A DNA stretch of 64,000 bases from Burkholderia latens (GCF_001718795.1 NZ_CP013435.1:2914001-2978000); one strand, 5' to 3'; positions 1 through 11,494 are shown, counted from the first letter of the stretch. Program-made: numbers and translations. The notes: generated from the letters alone by a model not told the origin.

Positions 1-1
1 C

Positions 2-385
2 GCGATCATCGACAAGCGTCGCCCGAAGGCGAACGTCGCCGAAGTGATGAACATCATCGGTGAAGTTGAAGGCCGCACCTGCGTGATCATGGACGACATG
101 GTCGATACGGCCGGCACGCTCTGCAAGGCCGCGCAAGTGCTGAAGGATCGTGGCGCGAAACAGGTGTTCGCGTACGCGACGCACCCGGTTCTGTCGGGTG
201 GCGCCGCCGAGCGTATCGCCGCGTCGGCACTCGACGAGCTGGTCGTCACCGATACGATCCCGCTGTCGGCCGAATCGCTGGCCTGCTCGAAGATCCGCTC
301 GCTGACGAGCGCGAGCCTGCTGGCAGAAACGTTCTCGCGGATCCGCCGCGGCGACTCGGTGATGTCGCTGTTCGCGGAATCCTGA
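2..385 (+). CDS. prs: Ribose-phosphate pyrophosphokinase, C-terminal part (5' end outside window)
   Basis: Makes PRPP from ribose 5-phosphate and ATP in the cytoplasm, feeding purine, pyrimidine, histidine and tryptophan synthesis. Only the last 127 residues are present; the reading frame runs off the left edge, so the start is not visible. The PRPP-binding loop of type I phosphoribosyltransferase folds is clear ([12 protein letters not shown]), followed by the C-terminal lobe with the THPVLSGGA and DTIPL segments usual in Prs. It is followed by a strong terminator and then rplY. Prs next to the L25 gene and pth is a common betaproteobacterial order. Confidence 0.96.
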   Translation, partial: AIIDKRRPKANVAEVMNIIGEVEGRTCVIMDDMVDTAGTLCKAAQVLKDRGAKQVFAYATHPVLSGGAAERIAASALDELVVTDTIPLSAESLACSKIRSLTSASLLAETFSRIRRGDSVMSLFAES

Positions 386-415
386 TCGCGGAACGATACG
401 ATTTAGCATGCGCGG

Positions 416-443
416 AAAGCGAAGCGGCAACGCTTCGCTTTTT
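416..443 (+). terminator. Rho-independent terminator after prs
   Basis: An 11-bp perfect stem (416-426 pairing with 431-441) closes a GCAA tetraloop and runs into T residues. It ends the prs transcript, so rplY probably has its own promoter in the following 100 bases. Confidence 0.88.
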
Positions 444-547
444 GCACAATCGGACGGGATAGACGAAACCCCGTTCGTTTCATCGGGGGCCGCCATTTCG
501 CCGGCCCCGTTTTACTGCCTGGTCGCGGGCAGCAATCGGAGAATCAC

Positions 548-1156
548 ATGAAAGTCGTCGCTTTCGAGCGCCAACAGCAAGGTACGGGTGCGAGCCGCCG
601 CCTGCGCAACGCCGGTAAGACCACGGGTATCGTCTACGGTGGCGAAGCAGCCCCGCAAAAGATCGAACTGGATCACAACGCGCTGTGGCACGCACTGAAG
701 AAGGAAGCCTTCCACTCGTCGATCCTCGACCTGGAAATCGCTGGCCAGTCGCAACAGGTTCTGCTGCGCGACGTGCAATACCATCCGTTCAAGCAACTCG
801 TGCTGCACGTTGACTTCCAGCGCGTCGACGCGAAGAAGAAGCTGCACACGAAGGTGCCGCTGCACTTCCTGAACGCCGAAGTCAGCCCGGCAGTGAAGCT
901 GTCGAGCGCAATCGTCTCGCACGTCGCGACGGAAATCGAAGTCGAGTGCCTGCCGTCGGCTCTGCCGGAATTCCTCGAAGTCGATCTGTCGAAGATCGAA
1001 GCAGGTCAGTCGGTGCACGCGAAGGACATCGCACTGCCGAAGGGCGTGACGCTGGTCGCGCACGTCGACGCGGAAAACCCGGTCGTCGCATCGGCGACGG
1101 TCCCGGCTGGCGCCGTGTCGGACGCAGCAGGCGAAGGCGAAACGCCGGCTGCGTAA
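548..1156 (+). CDS. rplY: 50S ribosomal protein L25/general stress protein Ctc
   Basis: Ribosomal protein L25 binds 5S rRNA in the central protuberance of the 50S subunit. At 202 residues this is the long Ctc/TL5 form: an N-terminal L25 beta-barrel (about residues 1-95, starting [20 protein letters not shown]) and a C-terminal beta domain (about 100-185), ending in a low-complexity Ala/Gly/Glu tail. E. coli L25 has only the first domain. The ATG is preceded by a GGAG-type ribosome site (CGGAGAATCAC). It sits between two strong terminators, so it is probably a single-gene transcript. Confidence 0.96.
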   Translation: MKVVAFERQQQGTGASRRLRNAGKTTGIVYGGEAAPQKIELDHNALWHALKKEAFHSSILDLEIAGQSQQVLLRDVQYHPFKQLVLHVDFQRVDAKKKLHTKVPLHFLNAEVSPAVKLSSAIVSHVATEIEVECLPSALPEFLEVDLSKIEAGQSVHAKDIALPKGVTLVAHVDAENPVVASATVPAGAVSDAAGEGETPAA

Positions 1157-1204
1157 GCGGCTGCCTACACGCCATTCGATCCGTTTCACGAAAACGGTCG
1201 ACGC

Positions 1205-1239
1205 AACCCGCCGCGGCTTGCCCGGCGGGTTTTTCTTTT
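1205..1239 (+). terminator. Rho-independent terminator after rplY
   Basis: A 9-bp perfect stem (1205-1213 with 1223-1231) with a 9-base loop is followed by a T-rich tail. It lies between rplY and pth on the same strand. Confidence 0.87.
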
Positions 1240-1276
1240 TCTGCGCCCAGGCGGCCGCTGCCGCCTACGAAACGTC

Positions 1277-1876
1277 ATGATCAAACTGATCGTCGGCCTC
1301 GGCAATCCCGGGGCGGAATACACCGCGACGCGCCACAACGCCGGCTTCTGGCTGATCGACCAGCTTGCCCGCGAAGCCGGCGCGACGCTGCGCGACGAGC
1401 GCCGCTTCCACGGCTTCTACGCGAAAGCCCGGCTGCACGGCGAGGAAGTCCATCTGCTCGAACCGCAGACGTACATGAACCGCTCGGGCCAATCCGTGGT
1501 CGCGCTAGCGAGTTTCTTCAAGATCCTGCCCGACCAGATTCTCGTCGCGCATGACGAACTGGATCTGCCGCCCGGCACCGTGAAGCTCAAGCTCGGCGGC
1601 GGCAGCGGCGGGCACAACGGTCTGAAGGACATCTCGGCACACCTGTCGTCGCAGCAGTACTGGCGGCTGCGCATCGGCATCGGTCATCCGCGCGACCTGA
1701 TCCCGGAAGGCGCACGCGCCGGCGCGAAACCGGACGTCGCGAATTTCGTGCTGAAGCCGCCGCGCCGCGAGGAGCAGGAGGTGATCGACGCGTCGATCGA
1801 ACGCGCGCTCGCGGTGATGCCGATGGTCGTCAAGGGTGAGCTCGACCGCGCGACGATGCAGTTGCATCGCAACTGA
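1277..1876 (+). CDS. pth: Peptidyl-tRNA hydrolase
   Basis: Cleaves peptidyl-tRNA released by ribosome drop-off and recycles the tRNA. The 199 residues match the Pth family. The N-terminal signature [18 protein letters not shown] includes catalytic His20. The middle motif HDELDLPPG supplies the conserved Asp, and [12 protein letters not shown] is the third family motif. The start codon lies about 40 bases after the rplY terminator. The ribosome site is weak, but no better start exists because the family motif begins at residue 3. Its position beside rplY is typical. Confidence 0.97.
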   Translation: MIKLIVGLGNPGAEYTATRHNAGFWLIDQLAREAGATLRDERRFHGFYAKARLHGEEVHLLEPQTYMNRSGQSVVALASFFKILPDQILVAHDELDLPPGTVKLKLGGGSGGHNGLKDISAHLSSQQYWRLRIGIGHPRDLIPEGARAGAKPDVANFVLKPPRREEQEVIDASIERALAVMPMVVKGELDRATMQLHRN

Positions 1877-2005
1877 TCCGCCCGCAACGGCATGCGGCAG
1901 CGGACCGCCCGGCCGTCACGCGCGGCCTCGCCGTGCCGCGCAACTGCGCACTGCAACGCCGACATGCGGTAATCTGGTCGTTTTTTGCCCGTCAGGAGCC
2001 AAGCG

Positions 2006-3073
2006 GTGAGCCGTTACTGGAGCGACGTCGTTCAGCAACTCGTGCCTTACGTGCCGGGCGAACAGCCCGCGCTCGCGCACCCCGTCAAGCTGAACACCAA
2101 CGAGAATCCCTATCCGCCTTCGCCGCGCGTCGTCGCGGCGATCGCACGCGAACTCGGCAATACCGGCGACTCGCTGCGCCGCTATCCCGACCCGCTCGCG
2201 CGCGCACTGCGCGAGACGGTTGCGGCCCATCATCGGATCAAGCCCGAGCAGGTTTTCGTCGGCAACGGTTCCGACGAGGTGCTTGCGCACGCGTTCCAGG
2301 CGCTGCTCAAGCATGACCGGCCGCTACGCTTTCCCGACATCTCGTACAGCTTCTATCCGACCTACGCGCGCCTGTACGGCGTCGAGACGACGATCGTGCC
2401 GCTCGCGGACGATTTCTCGATCCGGGTCGAAGACTATCTCGACGACGCCGGCTGCGTACTGTTCCCGAACCCGAATGCGCCGACCGGCCGCGCGCTGCCG
2501 CTCGCGGACATCGAGCGCATCGCGGCCGCGAACCCGTCGTCGGTCGTGCTGATCGACGAAGCGTACGTCGATTTCGGCGCCGAATCGGCGATCGCGCTGA
2601 TCGACCGCCATCCGAACCTGCTCGTCGTACACACGACGTCGAAGGCGCGCTCGCTCGCCGGGATGCGCGTCGGTTTCGCGTTCGGCGATGCGGCATTGAT
2701 CGACGCGCTCAATCGTGTGAAGGACAGCTTCAATTCCTATCCGCTCGACCGGCTCGCACAGGCGGCCGCACAGGCGGCGTACGAAGACACCGACTACTTC
2801 GGCGCGACCTGCCGCCGCGTGATCGACAGCCGTGCGCGGCTCACGCATGCGCTGCAAACGCTGGGTTTCGACGTCGTGCCGTCGGCTGCGAATTTCGTGT
2901 TCGCGCGCCACCCCGCGCACGATGCCGCGGCGATCGCGGCGAAGCTGAAGGAGCGGGAAATTTTCGTGCGGCACTTCCGCGCGCCGCGCATCGACCAGCA
3001 CTTGCGCATCACCGTCGGCACCGACGCCGAATGCGACGCGCTCGTCGCGGCATTGCGCGACGTGCTCGGCTGA
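2006..3073 (+). CDS. hisC: Histidinol-phosphate aminotransferase (HisC, stand-alone copy)
   Basis: PLP-dependent class I/II aminotransferase converting imidazole-acetol phosphate to histidinol phosphate in histidine synthesis. Of 355 residues, visible family features are [13 protein letters not shown] near the N-terminus, [20 protein letters not shown], the DEAYVDFG strand and the PLP lysine in [15 protein letters not shown] (Lys213). I chose the GTG at 2006 because AGGAG lies 7 bases upstream; an in-frame TTG at 1985 has no such site. The gene stands alone, away from any his operon, so it may be a second HisC or have a broader aromatic aminotransferase role. Confidence 0.93.
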   Translation: MSRYWSDVVQQLVPYVPGEQPALAHPVKLNTNENPYPPSPRVVAAIARELGNTGDSLRRYPDPLARALRETVAAHHRIKPEQVFVGNGSDEVLAHAFQALLKHDRPLRFPDISYSFYPTYARLYGVETTIVPLADDFSIRVEDYLDDAGCVLFPNPNAPTGRALPLADIERIAAANPSSVVLIDEAYVDFGAESAIALIDRHPNLLVVHTTSKARSLAGMRVGFAFGDAALIDALNRVKDSFNSYPLDRLAQAAAQAAYEDTDYFGATCRRVIDSRARLTHALQTLGFDVVPSAANFVFARHPAHDAAAIAAKLKEREIFVRHFRAPRIDQHLRITVGTDAECDALVAALRDVLG

Positions 3074-3122
3074 AACGATAGCGGAAGAGGCAGCTACGGC
3101 TGTAGTCACAGCTGTAGCGAAA

Positions 3123-3142
3123 CCGGCGCCGAACGGCGCCGG
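3123..3142. terminator. GC-rich hairpin between convergent hisC and ferredoxin genes
   Basis: A perfect 8-bp stem (3123-3130 with 3135-3142) with a GAAC loop. There is no T-run on either side, so it may act with Rho or only protect 3' ends. The sequence just before it has a short direct repeat of GCTGTAG (within 3098-3120). Confidence 0.45.
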
Positions 3143-3187
3143 CCGAGGAAACCATGACGTCGTGACACCTGCGGCGTCACCGCACGG

Positions 3188-4122
<935 letters not shown>

Positions 4123-4737
4123 TTATTCATCATTTTCGCGCCGCAGCAAATGATAGTGAACCGCACCGGCCTTGCCGTGCTTCACCACCTGCCAGCCGGC
4201 CAGCGCGTCGTGAGCGCCCGGTTCCAGCTCGGCGCCCGTTTCGACGTACAGCGCGCCATCGGGCGCGACGAGCGGCGCCGCGAGCGCGAGCGCGCGCTCG
4301 AGCACGGCCGGCTCGCCGAACGGCGGATCGAGGAACACGACGTCGAACGCGCCTGGCGTCAGCCCGGCCGCGAGCCGCAGCGCGTCGGCTTCCGCGACTT
4401 CGACCGAACGCGCGCCGAGCTTGTCCTTGATCGCGCGCAACTGCTGCGCGGCGCGCGGGTGGCGTTCGACCATCACGACGCTCGCCGCGCCGCGCGACGC
4501 GGCCTCGAAGCCGAGCGCGCCGGTGCCGGCGAACAGGTCGAGGCAGCGCTGCCCGTCGAGTTCCTGGCCGAGCCAGTTGAACAACGTCTCGCGCACGCGA
4601 TCGGGTGTCGGGCGCAGGCCGTCGAGATCGAGCACGGCGAGCGGCGTGCGTTTCCAGTCACCGCCGATGATGCGGATCGTGTGCGGCTTGCCGCGGCTGG
4701 CGGAGGCCGCCGGGCGGCCGGAAGAGGAACGGGACAT
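4123..4737 (-). CDS. rsmD: 16S rRNA (guanine(966)-N(2))-methyltransferase
   Basis: SAM-dependent methylation of G966 in 16S rRNA. The 204-residue protein has IRIIGGDWKRTPLAV (RsmD N-terminal motif), RPTPDRVRETLFNWL, the SAM-binding LDLFAGTGALGFEAASRGA and the catalytic FLDPPFG (D/NPPF/Y). The start at 4737 fits the family; the frame remains open upstream to 4890 but that extension is low complexity. Transcription is divergent from ftsY, an arrangement also found in E. coli (rsmD/ftsY). Confidence 0.95.
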   Translation of the reverse strand: MSRSSSGRPAASASRGKPHTIRIIGGDWKRTPLAVLDLDGLRPTPDRVRETLFNWLGQELDGQRCLDLFAGTGALGFEAASRGAASVVMVERHPRAAQQLRAIKDKLGARSVEVAEADALRLAAGLTPGAFDVVFLDPPFGEPAVLERALALAAPLVAPDGALYVETGAELEPGAHDALAGWQVVKHGKAGAVHYHLLRRENDE

Positions 4738-4939
4738 ACGGAGTATCGACGACGGAGGGACCGGGTGCGCACGGGGGCGCACCGCCAAACACGCGCACGT
4801 TACCACAGCGGCGGCGCCGGCTGACGCGAGTGCCGCGCCGCACTGATAAAATGCACGGTTTCGGCCGTCGTGCGCACACGCGACGGCCACTCCGGCGCTC
4901 CGCCCTCGCGGCGCCCCGCCCTCTTCCCGACGTCAGACC

Positions 4940-6100
4940 ATGTTCAGCTTCTTCAAACGGTTCAAGAAAACGCAGGAGTCCGACTCCGCGGAATCGCAAT
5001 CGGCCAATGCGCAGCAATCGGCCGCGCCGGCCGACGCGCCCGTTGCCGAGCCCCGCCCGGCGGCCGACGCACCGCAAACGCCCGCGCAACCGCAACCGGC
5101 CGCGCCCGCCGTCGTGATGACGGTCACGCCGGCCAACGACGGCAGCGACGACGTCGTCGAGACGGTCGAGATCGTGCCGCCGCCGACGCAGGACGCATCG
5201 GCGAAGAAATCGTGGCTCGAGCGCCTGAAGTCGGGGCTCGCAAAGACGGGCTCGAGCATCACCGGCGTGTTCGTCAACACGAAGATCGACGAGGATCTGT
5301 ATGAAGAACTCGAGGCGGCGCTGCTGATGTCCGATGCCGGCGTCGACGCGACCGAGTATCTGCTCGGCGCGTTGCGCGAGAAGGTGCGCGCGGGCCGGCT
5401 GACCGATCCGCAGCAAGTGAAGGGGGCGCTGCACGACCTGCTCGTCGAACTGCTGAAACCGCTCGAGAAGTCGCTGATGCTCGGCCGCGCGCAGCCGCTC
5501 GTGATGATGATCACGGGCGTGAACGGCGCGGGCAAGACCACCAGCATCGGCAAGCTCGCGAAGCACCTGCAGAGCTTCGACCAATCGGTGCTGCTGGCCG
5601 CGGGCGACACGTTCCGGGCAGCCGCGCGCGAGCAACTGGCGGTCTGGGGCGAGCGCAACAACGTGACGGTAGTCCAGCAGGAAAGCGGCGACCCGGCCGC
5701 GGTGATCTTCGATGCGGTGAGCGCCGCGCGCGCGCGCAAGATTGACGTGATGATGGCCGACACGGCCGGCCGCCTGCCGACGCAGCTGCACCTGATGGAA
5801 GAGCTGAAGAAAGTGAAGCGCGTGATCTCGAAGGCGCACGACGGCGCGCCGCACGAGGTGCTGCTCGTGATCGACGCGAACACGGGACAGAACGCGCTTA
5901 CGCAAGTGAAGGCATTCGACGACGCGCTCGGGCTCACCGGGCTGATCGTCACGAAGCTCGACGGCACTGCGAAGGGCGGAATCCTCGCCGCGATCGCGCG
6001 GCAGCGCCCGGTGCCGGTGTACTTCATCGGCGTCGGCGAGAAGGTCGAGGACCTGCAGCCGTTCAGCGCCCTGGAATTCGCGGACGCGCTGCTCGGCTGA
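4940..6100 (+). CDS. ftsY: Signal recognition particle receptor FtsY
   Basis: SRP receptor GTPase that docks ribosome-nascent-chain-SRP complexes at the membrane for co-translational insertion. Of 386 residues, the first ~85 form an Ala/Pro/Glu-rich acidic A-domain (starting MFSFFKRFKKTQ, a basic lipid-binding start). The four-helix N-domain (about 85-180) follows, then the G-domain: P-loop GVNGAGKTT (about 193-201), AGDTFRAAA, DTAGRLPTQ and TKLDGTAKGG, the last two being G3 and G4. The start codon is the only one compatible with the amphipathic N-terminus. A possible sigma-70 -10 (around 4845-4851) lies 90 bases upstream. Confidence 0.97.
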   Translation: MFSFFKRFKKTQESDSAESQSANAQQSAAPADAPVAEPRPAADAPQTPAQPQPAAPAVVMTVTPANDGSDDVVETVEIVPPPTQDASAKKSWLERLKSGLAKTGSSITGVFVNTKIDEDLYEELEAALLMSDAGVDATEYLLGALREKVRAGRLTDPQQVKGALHDLLVELLKPLEKSLMLGRAQPLVMMITGVNGAGKTTSIGKLAKHLQSFDQSVLLAAGDTFRAAAREQLAVWGERNNVTVVQQESGDPAAVIFDAVSAARARKIDVMMADTAGRLPTQLHLMEELKKVKRVISKAHDGAPHEVLLVIDANTGQNALTQVKAFDDALGLTGLIVTKLDGTAKGGILAAIARQRPVPVYFIGVGEKVEDLQPFSALEFADALLG

Positions 6101-6122
6101 ACACCGCCTGCCGCATCGTCAC

Positions 6123-6145
6123 GGGCGCTTTCGGGCGCCCTTTTT
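6123..6145 (+). terminator. Terminator after ftsY
   Basis: A 6-bp GC stem (6123-6128 with 6135-6140) is followed directly by five Ts (6141-6145). It separates ftsY from the convergent maiA. Confidence 0.75.
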
Positions 6146-6184
6146 CATGCGCGGCCGCACACCGTGCGGCCGGCGGCCGCAACG

Positions 6185-6829
6185 TCACTCGGCGTCGGGT
6201 TGCACACCCGGCGCGGCGGCCTTGAATGCATCGAGCGTCGACGCATGATCGGCGATCCGCTGAATCGTCGGGAAGCGCGTCGTGTCGATCGAGAAGCGGT
6301 TCGCATTGAACACCTGCGGCACGATGCAGATATCGGCAAGCGTCGGCGAGTCGCCGAAGCACAGCTTGCCGGTGCGCGGATCGTTCGCGAGGCGGGTCTC
6401 CAGCGACGCGAAGCCTGCCTCGATCCAGTGCCGGTACCACGCGTTCTTCGCGTCCTCCGGAACCTGCAGCGTGTGCTTCAGGTACTTCAGCACGCGCAGG
6501 TTGTTCAACGGATGGATCTCGCATGCGACCTGCAGCGCGATCGCGCGCACGTACGCGCGATCGACAGGGTCCTTCGGCAGCAGCGCCGGCTCCGGGTGCG
6601 TTTCCTCGAGATATTCGATGATCGCGAGCGATTGCTGAAGCGTCGCGTCGCCGTCGACGAGCGTCGGCACGACCGCGTCGGGATTCAGTGCGCGGTACGC
6701 GTCCTTCAGTTGCTCACCGCCGTCGCGCAGCATGTGGACCGGGACCGTGTCGAACGGCAGCTGCTTCAGATTCAGGGCGATCCGCACGCGGTAAGACGCG
6801 GAACTGCGGAAATAGCTGTAGAGCTTCAT
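6185..6829 (-). CDS. maiA: Maleylacetoacetate isomerase (zeta-class glutathione S-transferase)
   Basis: Glutathione-dependent cis-trans isomerisation of maleylacetoacetate to fumarylacetoacetate in tyrosine/homogentisate or gentisate breakdown. At 214 residues it has the zeta-class N-terminal motif YFRSSASYRVRIALN, in which SSxxxR binds glutathione. The thioredoxin-like domain ends in VPTLVDGDATLQQSLAIIEYLEE, and the all-helical domain contains the GDSPTLADICIVPQVFNA motif. The neighbours are unrelated (ftsY, ybiB), so the pathway genes must be elsewhere. Some zeta GSTs act on maleylpyruvate instead; the sequence alone does not decide. Confidence 0.92.
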   Translation of the reverse strand: MKLYSYFRSSASYRVRIALNLKQLPFDTVPVHMLRDGGEQLKDAYRALNPDAVVPTLVDGDATLQQSLAIIEYLEETHPEPALLPKDPVDRAYVRAIALQVACEIHPLNNLRVLKYLKHTLQVPEDAKNAWYRHWIEAGFASLETRLANDPRTGKLCFGDSPTLADICIVPQVFNANRFSIDTTRFPTIQRIADHASTLDAFKAAAPGVQPDAE

Positions 6830-7038
6830 CGGGTGTCTCTCGTAGTGATATTCGGCCGGCGGGCGGGGGACGGAGAGCCGCCATGCGCGCGCCGCACCGC
6901 CGGGAACCCGAGTTTAGCGCGGCGCGCCGCGTCGGCACACGAGCGGGGCGCGCGTGGCCGCGGCGCGCCCGTGCGATACTCGGGGCATTCCCGATCGCTC
7001 ACAGTGCGGCCCGATGCCGGCCGCCGCCCCACGCTCCG

Positions 7039-8013
7039 ATGACCGCTTCCCACGATTTCGCAGCTTCGCCGTTCCCTTGCGCCCGCTTCATCAAGGAAAT
7101 CGGCCGCGGCCCGCACGGCGCACGCGCGCTATCCGCCGAAGACACGTTCGAACTCTATCGCGCGATGCTCGATGCGCGCGTGTCGGACGTCGAACTCGGC
7201 GCGATCCTGATCGCGTATCGCCTGAAGGGCGAAACGGCCGACGAACTGGCCGCGATGCTGGCCGCCGCGCAGGCGTCGTTCGAACCCGTGCACGTGCAGG
7301 ACGCAGCGTTCCGGCCGGTATCGATTCCGAGCTACAACGGCGCGCGCAAGCAGCCGAACCTGGTGCCGCTGCTTGCGCTGCTGCTCGCGCGCGAAGGCGT
7401 GCCGGTGCTCGTGCACGGCGTCGAACGCGATCCGGGCCGCGTGACGAGCGCGGAAATTTTCGCCGCGCTGTCGATCGCGCCGTCGACGTCGCACGACGCG
7501 ATCGAGGACACGCTTGCCGAACGCCGCGTCGCGTTCGCGCCGATCGACGCGCTCGCGCCGCGCATCGCGCGCCTGCTCGCACTGCGCAGCGTGCTCGGCG
7601 TGCGCAATTCCACCCACACGCTCGTGAAGATTCTGCAGCCGTTCGCGCCGGCCGGGCTGCGGCTCGTCAACTACACGCATCCACCCTATCGCGACAGCCT
7701 CGCGGCACTCTTCCGCGACCATCCGGACGCCGCGCTCGGCGGCGCACTGCTTGCGCGCGGCACCGAAGGCGAGGCGGTGGCCGATACGCGGCGTCAGGTG
7801 CAGGTCGACTGGCTGCACGACGGCGTGTGCGATACGCTGATCGAGGCCGAGCGCTCGTCGAGCGACGCGCCGCCCGTCGCGCTGCCGGAGTCGCGCGACG
7901 CGGCAACCACGGCCGCGTGGACGGACGCCGTGCTGCGCGGTGAAATTCCGGTGCCGGACACGCTCGCGCGGCAGGTCGAGACGATCGTGCGAATCGTCCG
8001 GATTGCGGCGTGA
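7039..8013 (+). CDS. ybiB: DNA-binding protein YbiB (TrpD2, glycosyltransferase family 3 fold)
   Basis: A paralogue of anthranilate phosphoribosyltransferase (TrpD) without the anthranilate-specific residues. E. coli YbiB is a nucleic-acid-binding TrpD2 protein and is reported to be SOS-induced. The 324 residues have the N-terminal helical bundle (FIKEIGRGPHGARALSAEDT) and a central Rossmann-like domain with GVERDPGRVTSAEIFAAL and NSTHTLVKILQPF. The canonical TrpD GTGGD glycine motif is replaced by PSYNGARKQPNLVPL, consistent with TrpD2. I set the start at the ATG giving MTASHDFAASPF; a longer frame back to 6688 overlaps maiA's promoter. It is followed by the leuA promoter. Confidence 0.88.
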   Translation: MTASHDFAASPFPCARFIKEIGRGPHGARALSAEDTFELYRAMLDARVSDVELGAILIAYRLKGETADELAAMLAAAQASFEPVHVQDAAFRPVSIPSYNGARKQPNLVPLLALLLAREGVPVLVHGVERDPGRVTSAEIFAALSIAPSTSHDAIEDTLAERRVAFAPIDALAPRIARLLALRSVLGVRNSTHTLVKILQPFAPAGLRLVNYTHPPYRDSLAALFRDHPDAALGGALLARGTEGEAVADTRRQVQVDWLHDGVCDTLIEAERSSSDAPPVALPESRDAATTAAWTDAVLRGEIPVPDTLARQVETIVRIVRIAA

Positions 8014-8062
8014 CCCGCCGCGCGCGCCGCGCATCTGTCGCGCCGGCCTTCCGACTGACCAT

Positions 8063-8092
8063 TTGACACGCGCACGCATCCTGGCATAGAGT
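8063..8092 (+). promoter_or_regulatory. Putative sigma-70 promoter of the leu leader/leuA transcript
   Basis: A perfect -35 TTGACA (8063-8068) is followed at 18 bases by TAGAGT (8087-8092, 4 of 6 matches to TATAAT). An alternative -10, CATAGA, lies at 8085-8090. The expected transcription start is 8097-8100, which is at or next to the leader peptide ATG (8100). Confidence 0.6.
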
Positions 8093-8099
8093 TGTCGCC

Positions 8100-10053
<1,954 letters not shown>

Positions 10054-10103
10054 CCGGCGAGTTGCATTTCATGGTCGGAATGTCAGCGAGCGGTGTGTGA
10101 CCG

Positions 10104-10134
10104 CCCGTGCACCGCGCGATCCGCGGTGCACGGG
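10104..10134. terminator. Long hairpin after leuA (first of two)
   Basis: A perfect 13-bp inverted repeat (10104-10116 with 10122-10134), five-base loop. There is no T-tract. With the next hairpin it separates convergent leuA and the NTF2-like gene. Confidence 0.6.
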
Positions 10135-10142
10135 CCAACAAG

Positions 10143-10163
10143 AAGCGGCCCAGAAGGCCGCTT
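10143..10163. terminator. Second hairpin between leuA and the NTF2-like gene
   Basis: An 8-bp perfect stem (10143-10150 with 10156-10163) with loop CAGAA. On the minus strand it is followed by the T-containing CTTGTTGG, so it probably serves the minus-strand gene; on plus the tail is weak. Confidence 0.6.
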
Positions 10164-10196
10164 CGATTGGGACGTGAAAACGAGCGCCACGCGCGC

Positions 10197-10580
10197 TCAC
10201 GTCTCGGTCGCGCACCGCGTCGCCTGCCACGCGAGCAGCCGCCATTCGCCGTGTTCGTGGGTATGCACGGCCGTATAGGCGATCGGGAACACGAGGCCGC
10301 CGTTGTTCGTTTCCATCTCGATCAATGCGCGCCCGGTGACCACGCAGGTTGCATCGCCGACGGGCAACAAGTCCTGCGACTGGATCTCGATCTGGCGATA
10401 GCGGCGGCGGCCGGCGACGATGGCGTCGATGAACTGCTGCTTGGTTTCGCGTTTGCCGTTGGTGTGCACGAAGAAAACCTTGTCGGACAATTGCGCGTCG
10501 AGCGCCTCGCCGTCCCCGTCGACCATCGCCCGGAACCGATCGCGCTCGAGTGCGCGAATCGCATCGACCACCTTCGCCAT
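10197..10580 (-). CDS. NTF2-like (SnoaL/DUF4440-type) protein of unknown function
   Basis: A 127-residue protein with the cone-shaped NTF2-like fold: an N-terminal helix (VVDAIRALERDRFRAMVDGDGEALDAQLSD), then VFFVHTNGKRETKQQFIDAI, and beta strands ending in EWRLLAWQATR. Members are small-molecule-binding or ketosteroid-isomerase-like proteins; the substrate cannot be inferred. I chose the ATG at 10580 because GAGGAG lies 8 bases upstream; a start at 10598 adds six residues without a better site. The gene reads toward leuA and is 45 bases downstream of pagL on the same strand, so the two may share a transcript. Confidence 0.8.
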   Translation of the reverse strand: MAKVVDAIRALERDRFRAMVDGDGEALDAQLSDKVFFVHTNGKRETKQQFIDAIVAGRRRYRQIEIQSQDLLPVGDATCVVTGRALIEMETNNGGLVFPIAYTAVHTHEHGEWRLLAWQATRCATET

Positions 10581-10625
10581 CGCCTGACTCCTCGGCAACG
10601 CGCCCGCCGTGCGCCGGCGTGCGGA

Positions 10626-11195
10626 TCAGAAGTTGTACTGCACGTAGAACTGGTGGAAATTTATACCAGGATTCGGCTCTTTGATACCCGCGTTAGACAC
10701 ATGTTGAAAACGGTAGCCGAGCTGATACTGTTGCCGTTCGCCGAACTGCGCGCCGACACCGACGACGTCCGCGAACTGGAACGACGTCGACAGCGACAGG
10801 TTGTTCGAGATGGTCGGATGCGTGAGGAACCGGATCCCGGCGCCGGCTTCGACGAACGGGCGCACCTGGCCCGCGCTCTTGATGAAACGGAACATCGGCG
10901 TCGCGCCGAATTCGCCGATATTGGCGTGCACGTTGCCGCCGGTGTGCCAGTAGCCGACATGGCCTTCCATCACGAATGCGAAGTGCCAGCCGCCGATTTC
11001 CCACCAGTTCCAGCCCGGATCCCACACCACACCGAGATCGGCCTTGTCGATCCCGTGGCGATCGGAAAACCCGCCTCCCGCCTGGATGCCCCACCGATCC
11101 GCAAACGCGGCGCCCGATCCGCCGAGCAGCGACGCCGCCACCAGCGCATGCACCGCAAGCCGGGTACGAGGCCGGCGGTTCTTCTTATTGTTCAT
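10626..11195 (-). CDS. pagL: Outer membrane lipid A 3-O-deacylase, PagL family
   Basis: PagL removes the 3-O-linked acyl chain of lipid A in the outer membrane, lowering TLR4 signalling. The 189 residues start with a Sec signal peptide (positively charged start, LAVHALVAASLLGGSGAAFA, cleavage after about 32). An eight-strand beta-barrel follows, ending in the aromatic YVQYNF expected for an outer membrane protein. The catalytic segment FQHVSNAGIKEPNPGIN carries His165 and Ser167, matching His126 and Ser128 of the P. aeruginosa enzyme. The third residue of that triad, Glu140, aligns with Asn179 here, so activity is not certain. It is divergent from rpoH across 360 bases. Confidence 0.88.
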   Translation of the reverse strand: MNNKKNRRPRTRLAVHALVAASLLGGSGAAFADRWGIQAGGGFSDRHGIDKADLGVVWDPGWNWWEIGGWHFAFVMEGHVGYWHTGGNVHANIGEFGATPMFRFIKSAGQVRPFVEAGAGIRFLTHPTISNNLSLSTSFQFADVVGVGAQFGERQQYQLGYRFQHVSNAGIKEPNPGINFHQFYVQYNF

Positions 11196-11293
11196 CTGAC
11201 ACTCCAACTTTGTGGGTTGAATGGAGCCTCGCCGCAGCGGCTGGGCCCGAGCGAACTGAATGGTATGGTAAAGGACTTTTCGGATCGGCATCA

Positions 11294-11315
11294 GGAAGCG
11301 AAATTGTTTGCTTCC
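11294..11315. repeat. Inverted repeat in the pagL-rpoH intergenic region
   Basis: GGAAGC (11294-11299) and GCTTCC (11310-11315) flank a 10-base AT-rich spacer whose own ends nearly pair (GAA/TTT). It lies about 100 bases upstream of pagL. It could be an operator or the 3' hairpin of an unseen RNA; no regulator can be named. Confidence 0.35.
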
Positions 11316-11404
11316 AAAACTACAAAAATCGAAAACGTCTACTGATTACTATCTGAAACAACGACTTACGGAACTCGGCGACACCGCACAGGTCGCAAAT
11401 TAGA

Positions 11405-11428
11405 CTATCGACTCCAGCAAGTCGATAG
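11405..11428. promoter_or_regulatory. Perfect inverted repeat upstream of rpoH
   Basis: CTATCGAC (11405-11412) and GTCGATAG (11421-11428) are perfect 8-base arms with an 8-base spacer, 40 bases before the CIRCE element. A dimeric repressor or activator could bind it. It matches no operator I recognise. Confidence 0.5.
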
Positions 11429-11467
11429 AAAAACGGGAACTTGGATGCCCCCGTGCCCTCTAAGGAA

Positions 11468-11494
11468 TTAGCACTCGGATTGCCGGAGTGCTAA
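11468..11494 (+). promoter_or_regulatory. CIRCE element (HrcA operator) in front of rpoH
   Basis: TTAGCACTC (11468-11476), nine bases, GAGTGCTAA (11486-11494): an exact match to the CIRCE consensus bound by the heat-shock repressor HrcA. It lies 61 bases before the rpoH GTG, in the promoter or 5' leader, so HrcA should repress rpoH until heat inactivates it. As RNA it would form a 9-bp stem. Confidence 0.93.

Noticed and set aside
1985..2005. TTG at 1985 as the start of hisC.
   Set aside because: The GTG at 2006 has AGGAG at 7 bases, and the 1985 start would place that ribosome site inside the gene.
3090..3122. Short GCTGTAG direct repeat after hisC.
   Set aside because: Two copies of a 7-base word in a low-complexity stretch; too short to call a repeat element.
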